Assembly: GCA_000934455.1 (NCBI GenBank)
Contig: KN883470.1
Span: 100,135 to 142,713 of the forward strand
From: Apostichopus parvimensis
Lineage: Eukaryota > Echinodermata > Holothuroidea > Aspidochirotida > Stichopodidae
Direction: 5' to 3'
Length of the DNA stretch: 42,579 nt
Below are positions 1 to 12,200 of the stretch, piece by piece. Both the position numbers and the translations under genes were made by a program. Positions within the stretch are counted from its first letter, which is position 1. Each line of letters starts with the position of its first letter. Under the pieces are notes generated by a model. The model did no database searches. It was not told the DNA's origin and worked only from the letters and a program-made list of their open reading frames with translations.

Positions 1-144
1 TGAATATTCAGTAGAAGTACAAAGAGTTACTGCTTTGAATATTCAGTAGAAGTACATAGAGTTACTGCTTTGAATATTCAGTAGGAGAACAAAGAGTTAC
101 TGCTTTGAATATTCAGTAGAATTACAAGGAGTAACTGCTTTATT
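1..144. repeat. 36-bp tandem repeat, four units
   Basis: Four consecutive 36-bp units start at 1, 37, 73 and 109, each beginning TGAATATTCAGTAG and ending with TACTGCTTT or a variant. Units differ by one to four bases. The first unit starts at base 1, so the array probably extends to the left. Confidence 0.95.
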
Positions 145-521
145 GTTGAAGAAAGACATACACATACACAATGTGGACTTTTTATTATCATTCTATTCTC
201 CTTCAAGCTCAATGCCATGTTTAACTTGGTTTACTTTAAACAAACATCCCTTAGATGCTACAGAGCTTTGTATAGGAATAAAGTCACATAGAAACATGGT
301 GTACGATATTTATCATTCTATTCTCCTTCAATGTTTCAGCTGTAAACTGTTATTAATCATACTGACATTTAGCATGCATTAAAGACCAAATTTACTATCC
401 TGTATGTACGACATGAATTTAAATATTTCAATTTATTGTCCTACTTTTCCTGAAATCAGATTGGCATTTTTTAATTAGGCAATCAAGTTAAGAAAAATCC
501 CCCAGTGGGCTCAAATCAATT

Positions 522-600
522 CAGAAACCTGCCGGCTAATATTGCGCCCTGGTTTTCCACAGCTCCTTTGGTCTGGGCTTCATCAGATATGCAGTAAACA
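522..600 (-). repeat. Candidate fragment of a dispersed element (unclassified)
   Basis: On the minus strand this block is unusually GC-rich for its surroundings and contains CTGATGAAGCCCAGACC, a phrase of the kind seen near the 3' ends of retroelements. One frame reads SDEAQTKGAVENQGAILAG before a stop. There is no second copy in the window, so repeat status is a guess from texture. Confidence 0.25.
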
Positions 601-850
601 CATCATTATATGCCAAAAAAGCAGCTGGTTACATTTATAACCTTAGTGCTGCATCATTTTAATGTTCACACTAGACCACATGACCTATTGCTACATTGTT
701 GCACACTACAGGTGCATCAGGTGTTGGCTATCCTGTGAAGATCTGTTATAGTACAAAACAGCTATTACCAGTTTCACTCAGGCAGAAAACAGGTGTTCCT
801 TCTCTAGTGTTATTTGGATATATAAATCTGGGCATACATTGTTTATTTAT

Positions 851-1135
851 GGTCATTGGGGGGGGGGGGGCAAAGTGCTCAGATCTAGGAGAGGGTCATA
901 GGGGAACAGGGCAAGAATGTTACCAGTTTGTAGGCAAGGATCTAGGAGAGGGTCATTGGGGGCAAAGTGCTAGGATCTAGGAGAGAGTCATTGGGGAACA
1001 GGGCAAGAATGTTACCAGTTTGTAGGCAATGAGCTAGGAGGGGGTCATTGGGGGCAAAGTGCTAGGATCTAGGAGAGAGTCATTGGGGAACTGGCAAGAA
1101 TGTTACCAGTTTGTAGGCTAGTAGCTAGGAGAGGG
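851..1135. repeat. About 92-bp tandem repeat, three units
   Basis: Units start near 851, 951 and 1043 with GGTCATTGGGGGCAAAG and include ATGTTACCAGTTTGTAGGC. The first is lengthened by a G run. The ORF across the first two units is a by-product of the array. The GTTACCAGTTTGTAGGC phrase resembles the left part of the dispersed ACAGGTAAG family at 23.9 and 40.1 kb. Confidence 0.9.
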
Positions 1136-3185
1136 TATAAGCATGTGGCAGTAACAATATCAGCCCTGAATCTTTCAGGCAAAACAAGGCTAGGCTTAGG
1201 ATAATTATACTATGAAAGTGTTGCAAGTCTTACTGTAGGTAGCTAGTTGTGATGACATATATACCAAACCTTTCACAAGGTTTGACAGACCTATATGATA
1301 ATCATAATCAGACAGCAGCAGGTATCAATGATATTTTATGCTCAAGTGTATTTTTAAAGTGTGAAAGTTGATAAGTTGAGGGGGAGCATGGGGGTGGGAG
1401 AGGAATGAAATAAATATTGTCTATGTAAAACTACTGTAATACAATTTTTCAAAAAAATTTGCCATATTTACATTACACGATAGCTACTTCATGCGAGGAG
1501 ATTAATGCCTTCTCCAAATTTGCCTTGAGCTGACGTTAACTGCAGCTAAACTTCCCGCTATTTCGAGAGACTTTACGTCGGTGGCATTCCTATTGGTATC
1601 AATCTTTTTCATGTGTTATATTAAATTGGTCCTGTCGTATCGACTAACGAGAAAATGTAATGACTGTCACGGACTGATGTTTTCGCTGTGACATGTACAA
1701 ATCTATGCATGCATCTAAAGGATTATGACAGGCGAATAGATTACCGGAAAATTCACCGACAGCTGATTGTCGAGTATTAAACGAGATATTAATCTAGCGG
1801 TTTTCCGGTGAGATTTAGAGCAGAATTTCAGATGACTGTTGATAAATTCACTGATTACATTTAACAAGTAAGCCTCACACACAATGTTAAGGTTTCTTGT
1901 CATTTTCTTGTTTTGTATGTTGTTTGTTTATGAATCTTCTGATGATAATTTTTTGTGTAATATATTACAGAATGAAATCTCTGTCAAATCTAATACAAAT
2001 TCTTTATGTTTAATGACTATGTTTCAGACAAGTGCCCTGCTTCTTTTAGTTTACATTTATTTTACTATCTGAAGATAAAAGCATGATTCATGAAATTAAA
2101 TATTTCAAATAAAGACAATGATAATCACAATGCAATTGAAGATATTCAAAAAGGTGGTTCTATTCTTCCTTATTCTTTTTTCTTTATCGTAACTTGAATT
2201 CATTCCAAAAACTTTGTCCTCTGTCAAATTCAAATTGCCCTTGACTTGATTTTTGACAAATGCAGTAGGGTTTTTTGGGGGTAATTTGGTTGAGTGACTT
2301 TTTCAACTGCTCAGCCAAGTAATGTTAACACATCTGGATACCCCTACAGCTAACTAAAAGATCTTAAGAGTCAGATACGACCATTTGGTTACTAATAAAA
2401 GTTATCAACTGTGTAATTCCACACATCAAATTATGTGTTCCACAAATTTCATGACATGTTTTTCACTTTGTCAAACTTGCAAGTGTTTGTCTACTTTAAT
2501 TGTTCTCATGTGGTATATTATTTTATTTTGAGAAGAGGGGTACTTAGTGGGAAAGGGGGAGGGGTGTAAAGCAAAAGATCATGTCTTCAGGCACTGAGGT
2601 CTTCACTTGATGTTTGAAGAGAATTTTAAGTCTAATTTAAGACTAATTTCATGCACCTTATCTTCCCTTGAACAGTCAATAATAACTATACTAGATTTTA
2701 GCAACTTCAATGTAGAACTTCGCTTTCGTAAAAAAAAAGGTGGGGCAGGATTGGGCAGGCGAGATGAGGTGTGGGGACTGGGGAGAGAGAGGGAGGGCAG
2801 GGGTTCTAGGGGCTCAGATGGGGTGAGGATAACTTACAAATACAGTGTTTTTCAAGCTGTACATTTTGAGGTCTACCAACACCCATCACAGATATTCATG
2901 GAAATAAGCAAGAACGTATCTACATGCTCCATCACACCATGATGAGGGCATTTAAGTTCCTTCTGTCTTGAGCAATACAGTGGAAAATTGAATGATACTA
3001 ATCAACCAGATATGAGTGTCAATTAGCTTAGAGGAATGGTCAATGCCTAGATATGCCCAGGGGGGAGGGGGGGGCCTCATCATCTTCATCTAACCAAGTC
3101 TAATGAACGCTGTACACAGATCTCACATAGGCTAAAGATGTCCGTCCACCTCTGCACTCAGTTATCAGTTACCAGGGAAACGAAC

Positions 3186-3275
3186 CTGTAATTTGTTTTC
3201 TCTGTCTTGGTGTTTCTTCAGATCACTCTGATGTTCCCCGGCCTTTATCCTGTTGGCACTCAAGTCATCGACGGC
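3186..3275 (-). CDS. SNX27: SNX27 exon: F2 helical segment
   Basis: The exon is exactly 90 nt, 30 codons, phase 0 at both ends. The acceptor is TTACAACAG. It begins [20 protein letters not shown], aligning with the AVDD start of the same F2 segment in vertebrates; the second half is less conserved but has the same length and charged helical character. The donor, GTTCGT, is weak compared with the other exons. It is supported by length: the alignment places the conserved YLNMLR motif immediately after this point. That next exon is not visible in 1-3185, so the gene should continue left of the window. Confidence 0.85.
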
Positions 3276-6200
3276 CTGTTGTAAAAAACAGAAAGAGTGG
3301 ATTACCTACCACCTACAGGTCAAAGGTCACATTCAGCCTCTTTCAAAGTTATAAAAGATACAAACTGTTAATAAATTCTTAAATAATTGTTCGTAACTTA
3401 AGAAGATTAATCGTTCGTAAGATACAAACTATTTCTTGTTCAAACTTCTTAAGTGACTTACGAAGAATTATTTAAGAAGTTTCGTAAGTAATCTTTATGA
3501 AATAGGGCCCAGGTCTGGTTCATTCATCAAACTCTCATAATATGAATCTGATGAGAGAAAAGGCCTCCTTAATATACAAGGTGTAAGCGACTGAGATGCG
3601 ATACTCCCTGCCCTCAACACATGTATGGATGAATACTGAAAGTATGAGAGATATGTATTTAGGAATGCAATACATCATGCATCATAAAAAAGTGTTTCAC
3701 AAAGTGATTTCAGGCATTTCATCTTCATAACTTTTTACGATCAAATGTTTTAATAATACCATGCTGAAGTCATTTCTATCATTTCTTTACAATAAAAAAA
3801 TAAACAAATAAAAAAATATATAAAAGAACAGAAAAAAAAATAAACAAATTTCTTTACAATGCTGACGTGCCAAAACACAAACATGCAGAGTGCCATGTAA
3901 CAGTTTTCTCAGCTCTGAGGAAGAGACAATCAAAGTTGGAGGAGAAAATGTGGACAAACTGCTTACAATACTGTGTGTTCCTTGAATAGTGATGTTTCGT
4001 TTCAAATAAGGAACACACAGAAGGAACACATAGAAGTCACCAATTTTGCAGTTTGCTATTCCCTTTTGATTAATACTAATAAAAAAAGTGTATAGGAGAC
4101 AAAATGTTCAAAATTAATTAAATACACTAATTACTCGCTGGTTAACATGCAATCAGGAAACAAATCTACCGGGGTGTATCATTCTGAGAAATACTTGTTA
4201 GTTCTTGGTAAACTTGTTGACATTATTTGTAGATCTGGTTTTTGAGATATTAAAACACCTGCTGTGACAGAACAAGCATTGTAATCTGGTCTGAGTGTTT
4301 GTGTCTTCAGTTTTTTTTCTCTCTCCTAAAGGGTCCTTGATGGGGACTTGAGTGTCCCTCCTGATCCTTTTTTTCTACTAAACTAAACTAAACTAAACTA
4401 AACTATAAAGCTGAAAGCATATTTTGTTTTGATGCATTTTTCTGACAAGACATACTACACTGCAGACAACTACTGTAAGTACAAACTTTCAATGATCATG
4501 TTAAAAGTGAAAAATGTCCCTATTACTGTGAACCCCCTGTATGTTTGAATTAACTTAATTACTGTAATCTTTAGAGTGAAGTGAAAATGTGCCGGCTTAA
4601 AATTCTATGTTGTCATGGTGATGTAACGAGCTATGGCAGAACAACATCTCCCTTGGCACATCCAGGGATGCTTCCATGGCTTAGTAAATCTTTTTCCCTC
4701 GCACTTTTGAGATTATGAAACTTTGCAAGCTTTGTAAAAATACTGAAAGTATAATATATAATAAATACAAAGGGCTGGTGTACAAAATATGTTTTAACAG
4801 TGTGACTATTTCAGATTGATAAACCTGACAAATTAGTCACTGAGTTGCTGGTATTTCTAATACTCAATAATCACAGTACCATTGCAAGCACATGATAAGA
4901 GGGGGTTAAATTTACATCATCACATTGTGCGAGAAATCTGTTGCCATGGTGATACTACATTGTGAAATGAAAACCAGCTTAGTTCAGGCAAATAATCTAT
5001 TAAAATCCTTACAATGAATTATTAATCAATTGAAGTCTCACAAACACCGTTTTATTGGATTAAAAGTGAATGAAAGTAAGAAATGGAATTTGTTCCGTAT
5101 GTCCCTTACCTATTTAAAGACATTGGACACACCTGTGATTCCCTAAATGGGGAGGCAGCGCTAAAACATTTCCAGTCATGTACTTTAGGTAGATAGGAAA
5201 GTGCATATATGTGTATAGATGGAAACAGGTAAGAGAGAAGAGCACAGTTAATTCCTATATCAAGTAGTGAAGAAAAAAATTGAAGTTTTGAGCACTGTAA
5301 CAAGTAAATAATCACAGGGGTCCCCTGGGCTTTAACAATGTTGGAGAATGTTTTAACCGAGGCAACCGTTAAATCAGTTGAAAATGGTAAATTAGCATTT
5401 GAGGTTGAAACAAACCCTGGGGGGAGGGTCTATTACTTTCCTAAATTCATAAAAATATGTTACAATAAAATTCAGTAGATACAATCACAATACTAACCAA
5501 AACTTGAAAAACAAATGATTTCAAGCCAGAATTTTATGATTCTTGTATCGAACAAAGAGAAAGAAATATCCTTCAAGATGAATTGCATAAATTGGCAGCT
5601 TGTTGAATTTAATAAGTATCGCAATGCAGAATAAAGCAGCTCAGCTGGCTGAAAGTACATTCGATACACAAGTTTAAACATAAATTTCCTATTGCACAAC
5701 ACGTCCGAATAAAACACCAACGCAATTATTATGAAATAGGTTTTTACATCAAATTTATTTCACATTATAGATTTCTGACATATTTACAGCGTACAGTATC
5801 TCCACGCACAAGGTTTTCTCACATTAGCCTGTATAAAAGTGGTTTATTCACTAGAGTAATTCCACTGCAGGCATCTATTATAAAAGAAAAATAGCATTCT
5901 AATGGTTGCTAAGACAACCAAAACATTGCATGCTAACCAACAATTTTAGGTCCTTGAGAGGAGTATCTACCAAAAAAATGTTGACATATCAGAAGAATTT
6001 TTTCTTGCCTTTGGGAAGCAATCAATCAGCAGTTAATGAACCGCCAGCATAAAAAATCAATACACGGATCAGAGTTAGAAGTCGTGTAGTGAATAACAAG
6101 CAAGCAGATGTAATGTCAAGAGCCCAATTAACATAAAGACTTTCACAGCCTCAAATAACATGTTTTATAACGCATTTTAAAAATTGTCAACGACAAATGC

Positions 6201-9200
6201 CGTTGCATGTCATCCAAGGGGATCTGTTGTTTAAACGAAGTTAAGAAGCACATTGTTTTGATTGAGATATTAAAACCTCTGATTCAATAACATTTCCAAA
6301 TGATGAAGGCTTTCACTGGGTAGCCGACGTCACCGTTCATTATTAAGCCTTACAGGAGCATTCCAAGGATTTAGCATATTTCAAAACTTGTATGAACTTG
6401 AAAACCAAAATATCTCTCAAAACATTGCTTTTTTTGAACCCCTATGACATATACCACGACTAACACACTCTGCCTAAAGGCATTCATGTAACGGATTCAC
6501 TACCGACAGTATTTAGCAGATCCATTGTCACTCACCTGCCAATAGAGAAACGTCATCGCCGTTTCGTCGTGATTCAGGAAGAGCTCCGTCCTCGGTGAGA
6601 ACACCCACTTCCTGAGCGTGATGCAGGTCGGCTGGTTACTTGAATTACTTTGAAAGTATAATTTGTAAGGAAATTCGGAGGACTGTAATTTTCTCACTGT
6701 CGGTAGAATGATAAAGGGTGAGATGGAATAATGAGTGGTGGCTCTTCACTGCAATTAATTGTATTGAATCAGGTATCTAACTGTTACATTGTGGCTATTT
6801 ATAAAGTTCTTTTTGTCTCTCAATTTTTTCAATTTGCAAAAGGCTTGCTCGGTTAGTTAATCTGCCTCTGGGTTGACGTCAAAGACCTAATTTCATACAC
6901 AATTAGCTTCCTTCATCTCTTTAAGAGATGCACATTAAAACAGACGACTTGGTGGGTTTTGGTAATTTAGTTAAATGTTGGTATAATAAAGTATATTGGC
7001 CAAAGTAAGAGAAACAAATGGGCACGAGGGGATGGTTCAGTTCCTATGAGGATATAATAAAAAACAAAACATATTTTATGATAGCAAAGTCATTTGTTGG
7101 ATATACAATATATGTTTAGTTGGGCCTATAACATAACTGCATAGGCTGATATCTGAGTGTTGTTCAAACGTCCGGGGCATCGCAATTTCTTGTCCTCTTA
7201 ATGTTACAATAAAATGCACTCTGTTATATTTTAGCGACGATGATCATGTTAGACAGAGAAATTTTGCCTAACTGTTAATATTACAAGCAATCTAGTTACG
7301 TCCAATGAGGACCACCAAACCTTAATAATCAGCTCCGTGTCGAAAAGTTCTGTACTTTGCCACAGAACGGAATTTGTCATCCATAAAGTCACTCTGCTTT
7401 GCAAAATGTGTATGATTTTTGCAAAGTTAACTTAGAAACCTACTATCATAACTCAATTTCTGTTTTACTTGTTCTGTAATTTTAAGGTTTCCCCCCTTGC
7501 CCATCCGCCACCCCACCCTATGACTCACAACAATAAACTCACATTTGGCACTTCTGGAATCATATGGATATATGCAATATCAAGTAATTAAACTGACAGT
7601 ATCACACTAACACAGTCTGAGGATGTATAAAATAATGTTGAAAAGTTGTTACAATTATTATCATCATGATATATCTATCAGTGGTCGATTTACTCACTAA
7701 ATTTCTTGCTGTGATGGAAAAGAGCAAAGTGTTCCGAGACTTCTTTCTTCATTTTCAACCTCTTCACCAATTCCTGTGAAAGCAAATAAACAGATAACGA
7801 GATGAATAATTAAATCAACGCGAAGACAACGTGAGGCAGGTTTGATCTTGTGAGGGTATTTTTAGAATACAGTCAGGCTTTTGGCTGTGGGTAATATTGT
7901 CAGGAAGGAATGGTGGATCGTGCTTTACTAAAGGACTGTTACAAACCAGAATTGTTGGCTTACATCAAGATGATTTATCTAAGATAGAAACAAAATGACA
8001 CACTGACTCATCAAGATCTTGTGTTTAAAAATATAAAATAAAAAAATCATCAAAGTTAAATACCGTAAATTATTCACTACACAGTATAATAATAATAATA
8101 AATGACACTAATATAGCGCCAAATCAGTAGACAAAAGTCACTGCTCAAGGCGCTTTACAGAGAAAGCAGATTAATTTACAAAAGAACAAGTGAAAAGATG
8201 GGTCTTAAGTAGACTTTTGAATGTAGAAAATCATTTTCTTTTTTAATCATGGTGTTTCACAACTGAGGGCTAACACCTAACTAATACCAGGCTTTAATTA
8301 GGCATTTCACAAACCCAACTGCACATTTTTCTAAGTCAAACTGTCTACGAGACCAGCGGGAACCTTTCCTTCGCTCTTCCTTCGTTACAAGGGAGAGGAT
8401 TCTCACCAAGAGTAAGAAACACGGTACTATTATGATTCTAAATTTTCTTGTAAGATTGATAACGGTGGAACCTATGAAATGGTAAAGCAAATCATGCAGA
8501 AAGACAGAAAAAAAAAATTGCATTATTAAAGTCATGTACGTTATTTTAATAATTTTTGTTCCTTTTTGTCCACATATGAAAACATGATTGCAAAAATGTA
8601 TATCTACTGAGTTCTGTCCCTCAGCTGGATCTACCACACATTAAATGACTTGTATTAACAAGCCTCAAATATTCCAGGTTATTAACTGGTGAAATCTTAG
8701 CAGATTTAGCTAGTAGATATTAAGAACTTAAACACATGGTATGTTAATCCTTGTCACCCAAAGAATCAGGACAATTTATGTTCTTAACATAAGACCTGTG
8801 TTACTGCTAATTATCAGCAAATATTTGCTGGACTGCTCCCAAGTCCTGTAATGTAAAATGATGTGTGTTGTAATTCAGGAAAATATCAAGCCAGAACTTG
8901 ATTCAGCCACAAGATTTTTAAAACACATGGCATTTTTTCAGCAAGTTTACTAAACTTGTGAAATTTTAGGCCTGATTAACGCAACCGACGTGGAATATAC
9001 AAAGAGAAATGAGAAACTCTCTTGAGTAGATTTTTTTTCATCAACGAGAAGATATTCCCAGAAACGTTAAATGTTCTTTAATTACAAAATGTTAAGACTC
9101 GTGTAATCTGAAGGATTTAACTAAATTACATTTCCCCCGGAGCGCAGCTTCAAACAGGTCTAACATAATAACAGGTAAACACTTTTACCTCAGACAGGCA

Positions 9201-12200
9201 AAAAATCTGACAATTACTGTTACTTAATCATGTAAAAATAACACAAACAATACAGGAACAATACTCAACGGGGGAGGTGATTAAAAGAAAGGCTTGAATA
9301 ATTTAACCTAGATTACAAAATAGAAACCCAAATATTATCAGATTATTAAAAGAGAAGTCACAGAATACAGTACAATGTCCCATGACTTGAATACCTATGT
9401 CAGACTGTGAACTTAAAAAAAGAAAACTTGATGCGTGGGACAAAATCTCATGATTGAGTTGTAAGTCTTCGAAGCACCTCGTTAATTAACGTGGGGTTCA
9501 TTAAAATGAAAAACAAATGGAAAAGAGCTTGGGTAAACATCAAAGAGCCCTCTTGCAAAATGAGATTTATTTATAATTGCTGGCCTACAGGTATTTTTAG
9601 AGGCGCCTGATCAGTGACAGTTTTGTGGTCATACTCTGGGTCTCTCTCCACCTCTCTCTCTTTCTCGATCTCTGTGTGCACAGAGTTTATATTTAGATGC
9701 CAGCTGCCAAATCTATTCTCTACTGCCTGTACTCCTTGAGAGTTAAAAAGCCATGTCCTGTGGAAACTGGTTGGAATTTTGGGCTTTCAAAGTAAAATTT
9801 GAGAACTATTAATATTCTAACTTTTAAGTATCTTGACTTCAAGCGAGACATTTAGACAAATTAAATTATGATATTCTTTGCCGAGTGCAGCATCCATGAA
9901 TAATCATTCCATACTACGTTTGAAATATATCTCTCCAACCACATTTATGGAAAAATAAATTAACGAGGAATTAATTAAAAACCTAATTTAAAGATGCTGA
10001 CGCTCCAGCACTTTTTTTTACAGACTTATTCATCACATCTAAAACCAGCAGAATATGTTCAGAACCTTTCATCCTGTCTTCTCATTATTTTGAGAAGAAG
10101 CAAAGTGATTCAAATTTAAAACAAAATTGCTATGAGATTTTTGTATTAAATCCTCCCAAAATTTACCTGAATCAATGTAAAAAAGCTTCTTCTAGGATTA
10201 TAATTTATACAAGTTTCCAATTTGAGGAAGACCAGCAGAAAAGATTTTGTCATATTTTTCTGATGAGAAATCTGACTGTATTTATCACCTTGGCATAAAT
10301 CGTTTTTCTGTGCTGCTGCAAATACGGCCATCGATCAATACCAGAAGACATTTGCTCCGCTCTGCTACTTAAAGATTTTCACAGACTGGAAATCATTCAA
10401 GGTTCTTAACATTTTCACCCTTGTTGATTCAAAGAATTTTTTCTTCGCAGGAGTCATTTTTCATAGTCTCGACAGACTTCCGCAGACCGCCGCTGCAACG
10501 CTGGTGACATTTCTGCCCAACGTACGGTCGCCATGGTGATACTTTGAAAACGATCGTGACGGGGAGAAAGAAATCAGTGCAGCATTCTCTCATTCTGCTC
10601 CTATGTCAGTGGTAGAGACTGTTTCCTCCTAATTTTCAATTCTGCTTTTCTAATTTGTTCCTTCCGTCCAATTATTTTCTCAAGATAGCTCTCTCCCCCT
10701 AAACAGATGAAAAAGATCTCCTGAAAGGGAGCCTAAGGCACTCTTGCAGAAGAACGTGCACAGATCCACCGACCGTTCCCTCTTTTCTGCTTTGTCTCCC
10801 GATATCTCAAAGTTCAACAGTTCCTCTAAGCTACTAATCTGCATACGTCTCTGTTACCGGATTAAAATCCAAACATTGTTTTTTTTTCACGATAATCCTC
10901 TCTCTTCCTTTCCCAGACTCGGCTAACCATCAATAACAAGTGATGTACACTTTTGTACGAATGCTGCTAGACAGTAAAATTCTTCTGACTATAATTCATC
11001 GTCGAGGGTTATGCATGAATTTAAATACTTGACTTCGGCTCTTATACTTGTCAAGTTGCTTAAAATATTCCATTTCAAAGCTTTTGATATTCAACATTAA
11101 GCAATTTAATGTTAACATTAATTTTCAAGTTTATGTAAAAATTGACTTGGATATCTTATTAAAAATGGATAGATAAATGAAATATTCATATAGTGTAGAA
11201 CGTTAAGTGGCCTTTTCCCTTTTGCTATAAATAGAATTTGCTGTACAACATGAGAAGAACTAATGTACCATTCATTGACCTCGCTAAGACAACTATGCAA
11301 GTAATACAGTTCATTGACCAACCATCAAGAGATTAGAAAACGTTTTTTAATTTGTTAGGCTAATTAAAACAGGAGGAATCAGCGATCCTCAGGCAACGGG
11401 AGTAAGATGAATTGCTAGATGACAGATATCAGAAAGAAGAAGGTTTTCCGCGCACGAAGACTTGGAATACTCATGGTCTCATTAACAGTTATTCACCATG
11501 GAAGGATGTACATACAATATGACCGAAAACATTCGTCCATTCATGGCTATTTCCGTTCAACGGACAACCAGGGAATGACTTATCCGGTATCGCATATCAA
11601 AATGTTATGCAAAATGGTCAGATTGCTATACAAATGCAAACAGGTATAGCAGCTTTTGTATACAGGAACCATATTATTTTATTAGCTAGACAAAAGACCA
11701 GAGCCCTTCAAACCTGCAAGATTCAAAAATTTGAACGCCTTAATAATTTCCTGACAACAGTGAAAATGACTGAACTACCAAGGTTAACATATAGAAGATT
11801 TGATAGAAATTATGAAAAGGAAATAATTTCAAGGCACGGGAATGAATTTTTGGGGTCTCATGTGTGCATTATAAATGATATCACTAGTAATTATCTTTGA
11901 ATATTAAGCAGGAAGCTGAAACCCCATTCACTTGTATACCTATGAAAAACATAGTTTTCTTACTTGCCTTATACAAACAGCAACGATGACACATTAATTA
12001 ATTGCATTAATTTAAAAAATGTGGTTGGCATGTGAAAATTTACAGCTTACACTGAATTTGTGAAAGAAATCCATTATTTATATCCATCTTGTGATAGCTT
12101 TCGTTGAACCTTCATGAGCAGTATTCTTTTCTCTCTCTCTCTTTTATTTATTTATTTTTTTGGGAGGGGGGGCAAAGTTGGCTGTCACTTTGTAAGAGTA

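Larger units (their letters stand above)
1..3185 (-). other. SNX27 intron (incomplete), repeat-bearing
   Basis: This is sequence downstream of the last visible exon in transcript sense. I looked here for the next F2 exon (YLNMLR, FPHC) and did not find it. It holds two tandem arrays (1-144, 851-1135), a candidate repeat fragment (522-600), a short G-rich stretch near 2530-2570 and another near 2735-2830. Small ORFs in it have no recognisable content. Confidence 0.6.
3276..6535 (-). other. SNX27 intron between the two F2 exons
   Basis: Bounded by the GTGAGT donor at 6535 and the CAACAG acceptor at 3276. It contains a palindromic MITE-like element (3378-3510), a retroelement-like 3' end with (ACTAA)n (about 4300-4405) and one copy of the dispersed ACAGGTAAG family (about 5160-5255). 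No coding potential recognised. Confidence 0.85.

Noticed and set aside
11419-11900. Two overlapping plus-strand ORFs
   Set aside because: They overlap a dispersed repeat whose second copy at 17 kb does not keep the frame.
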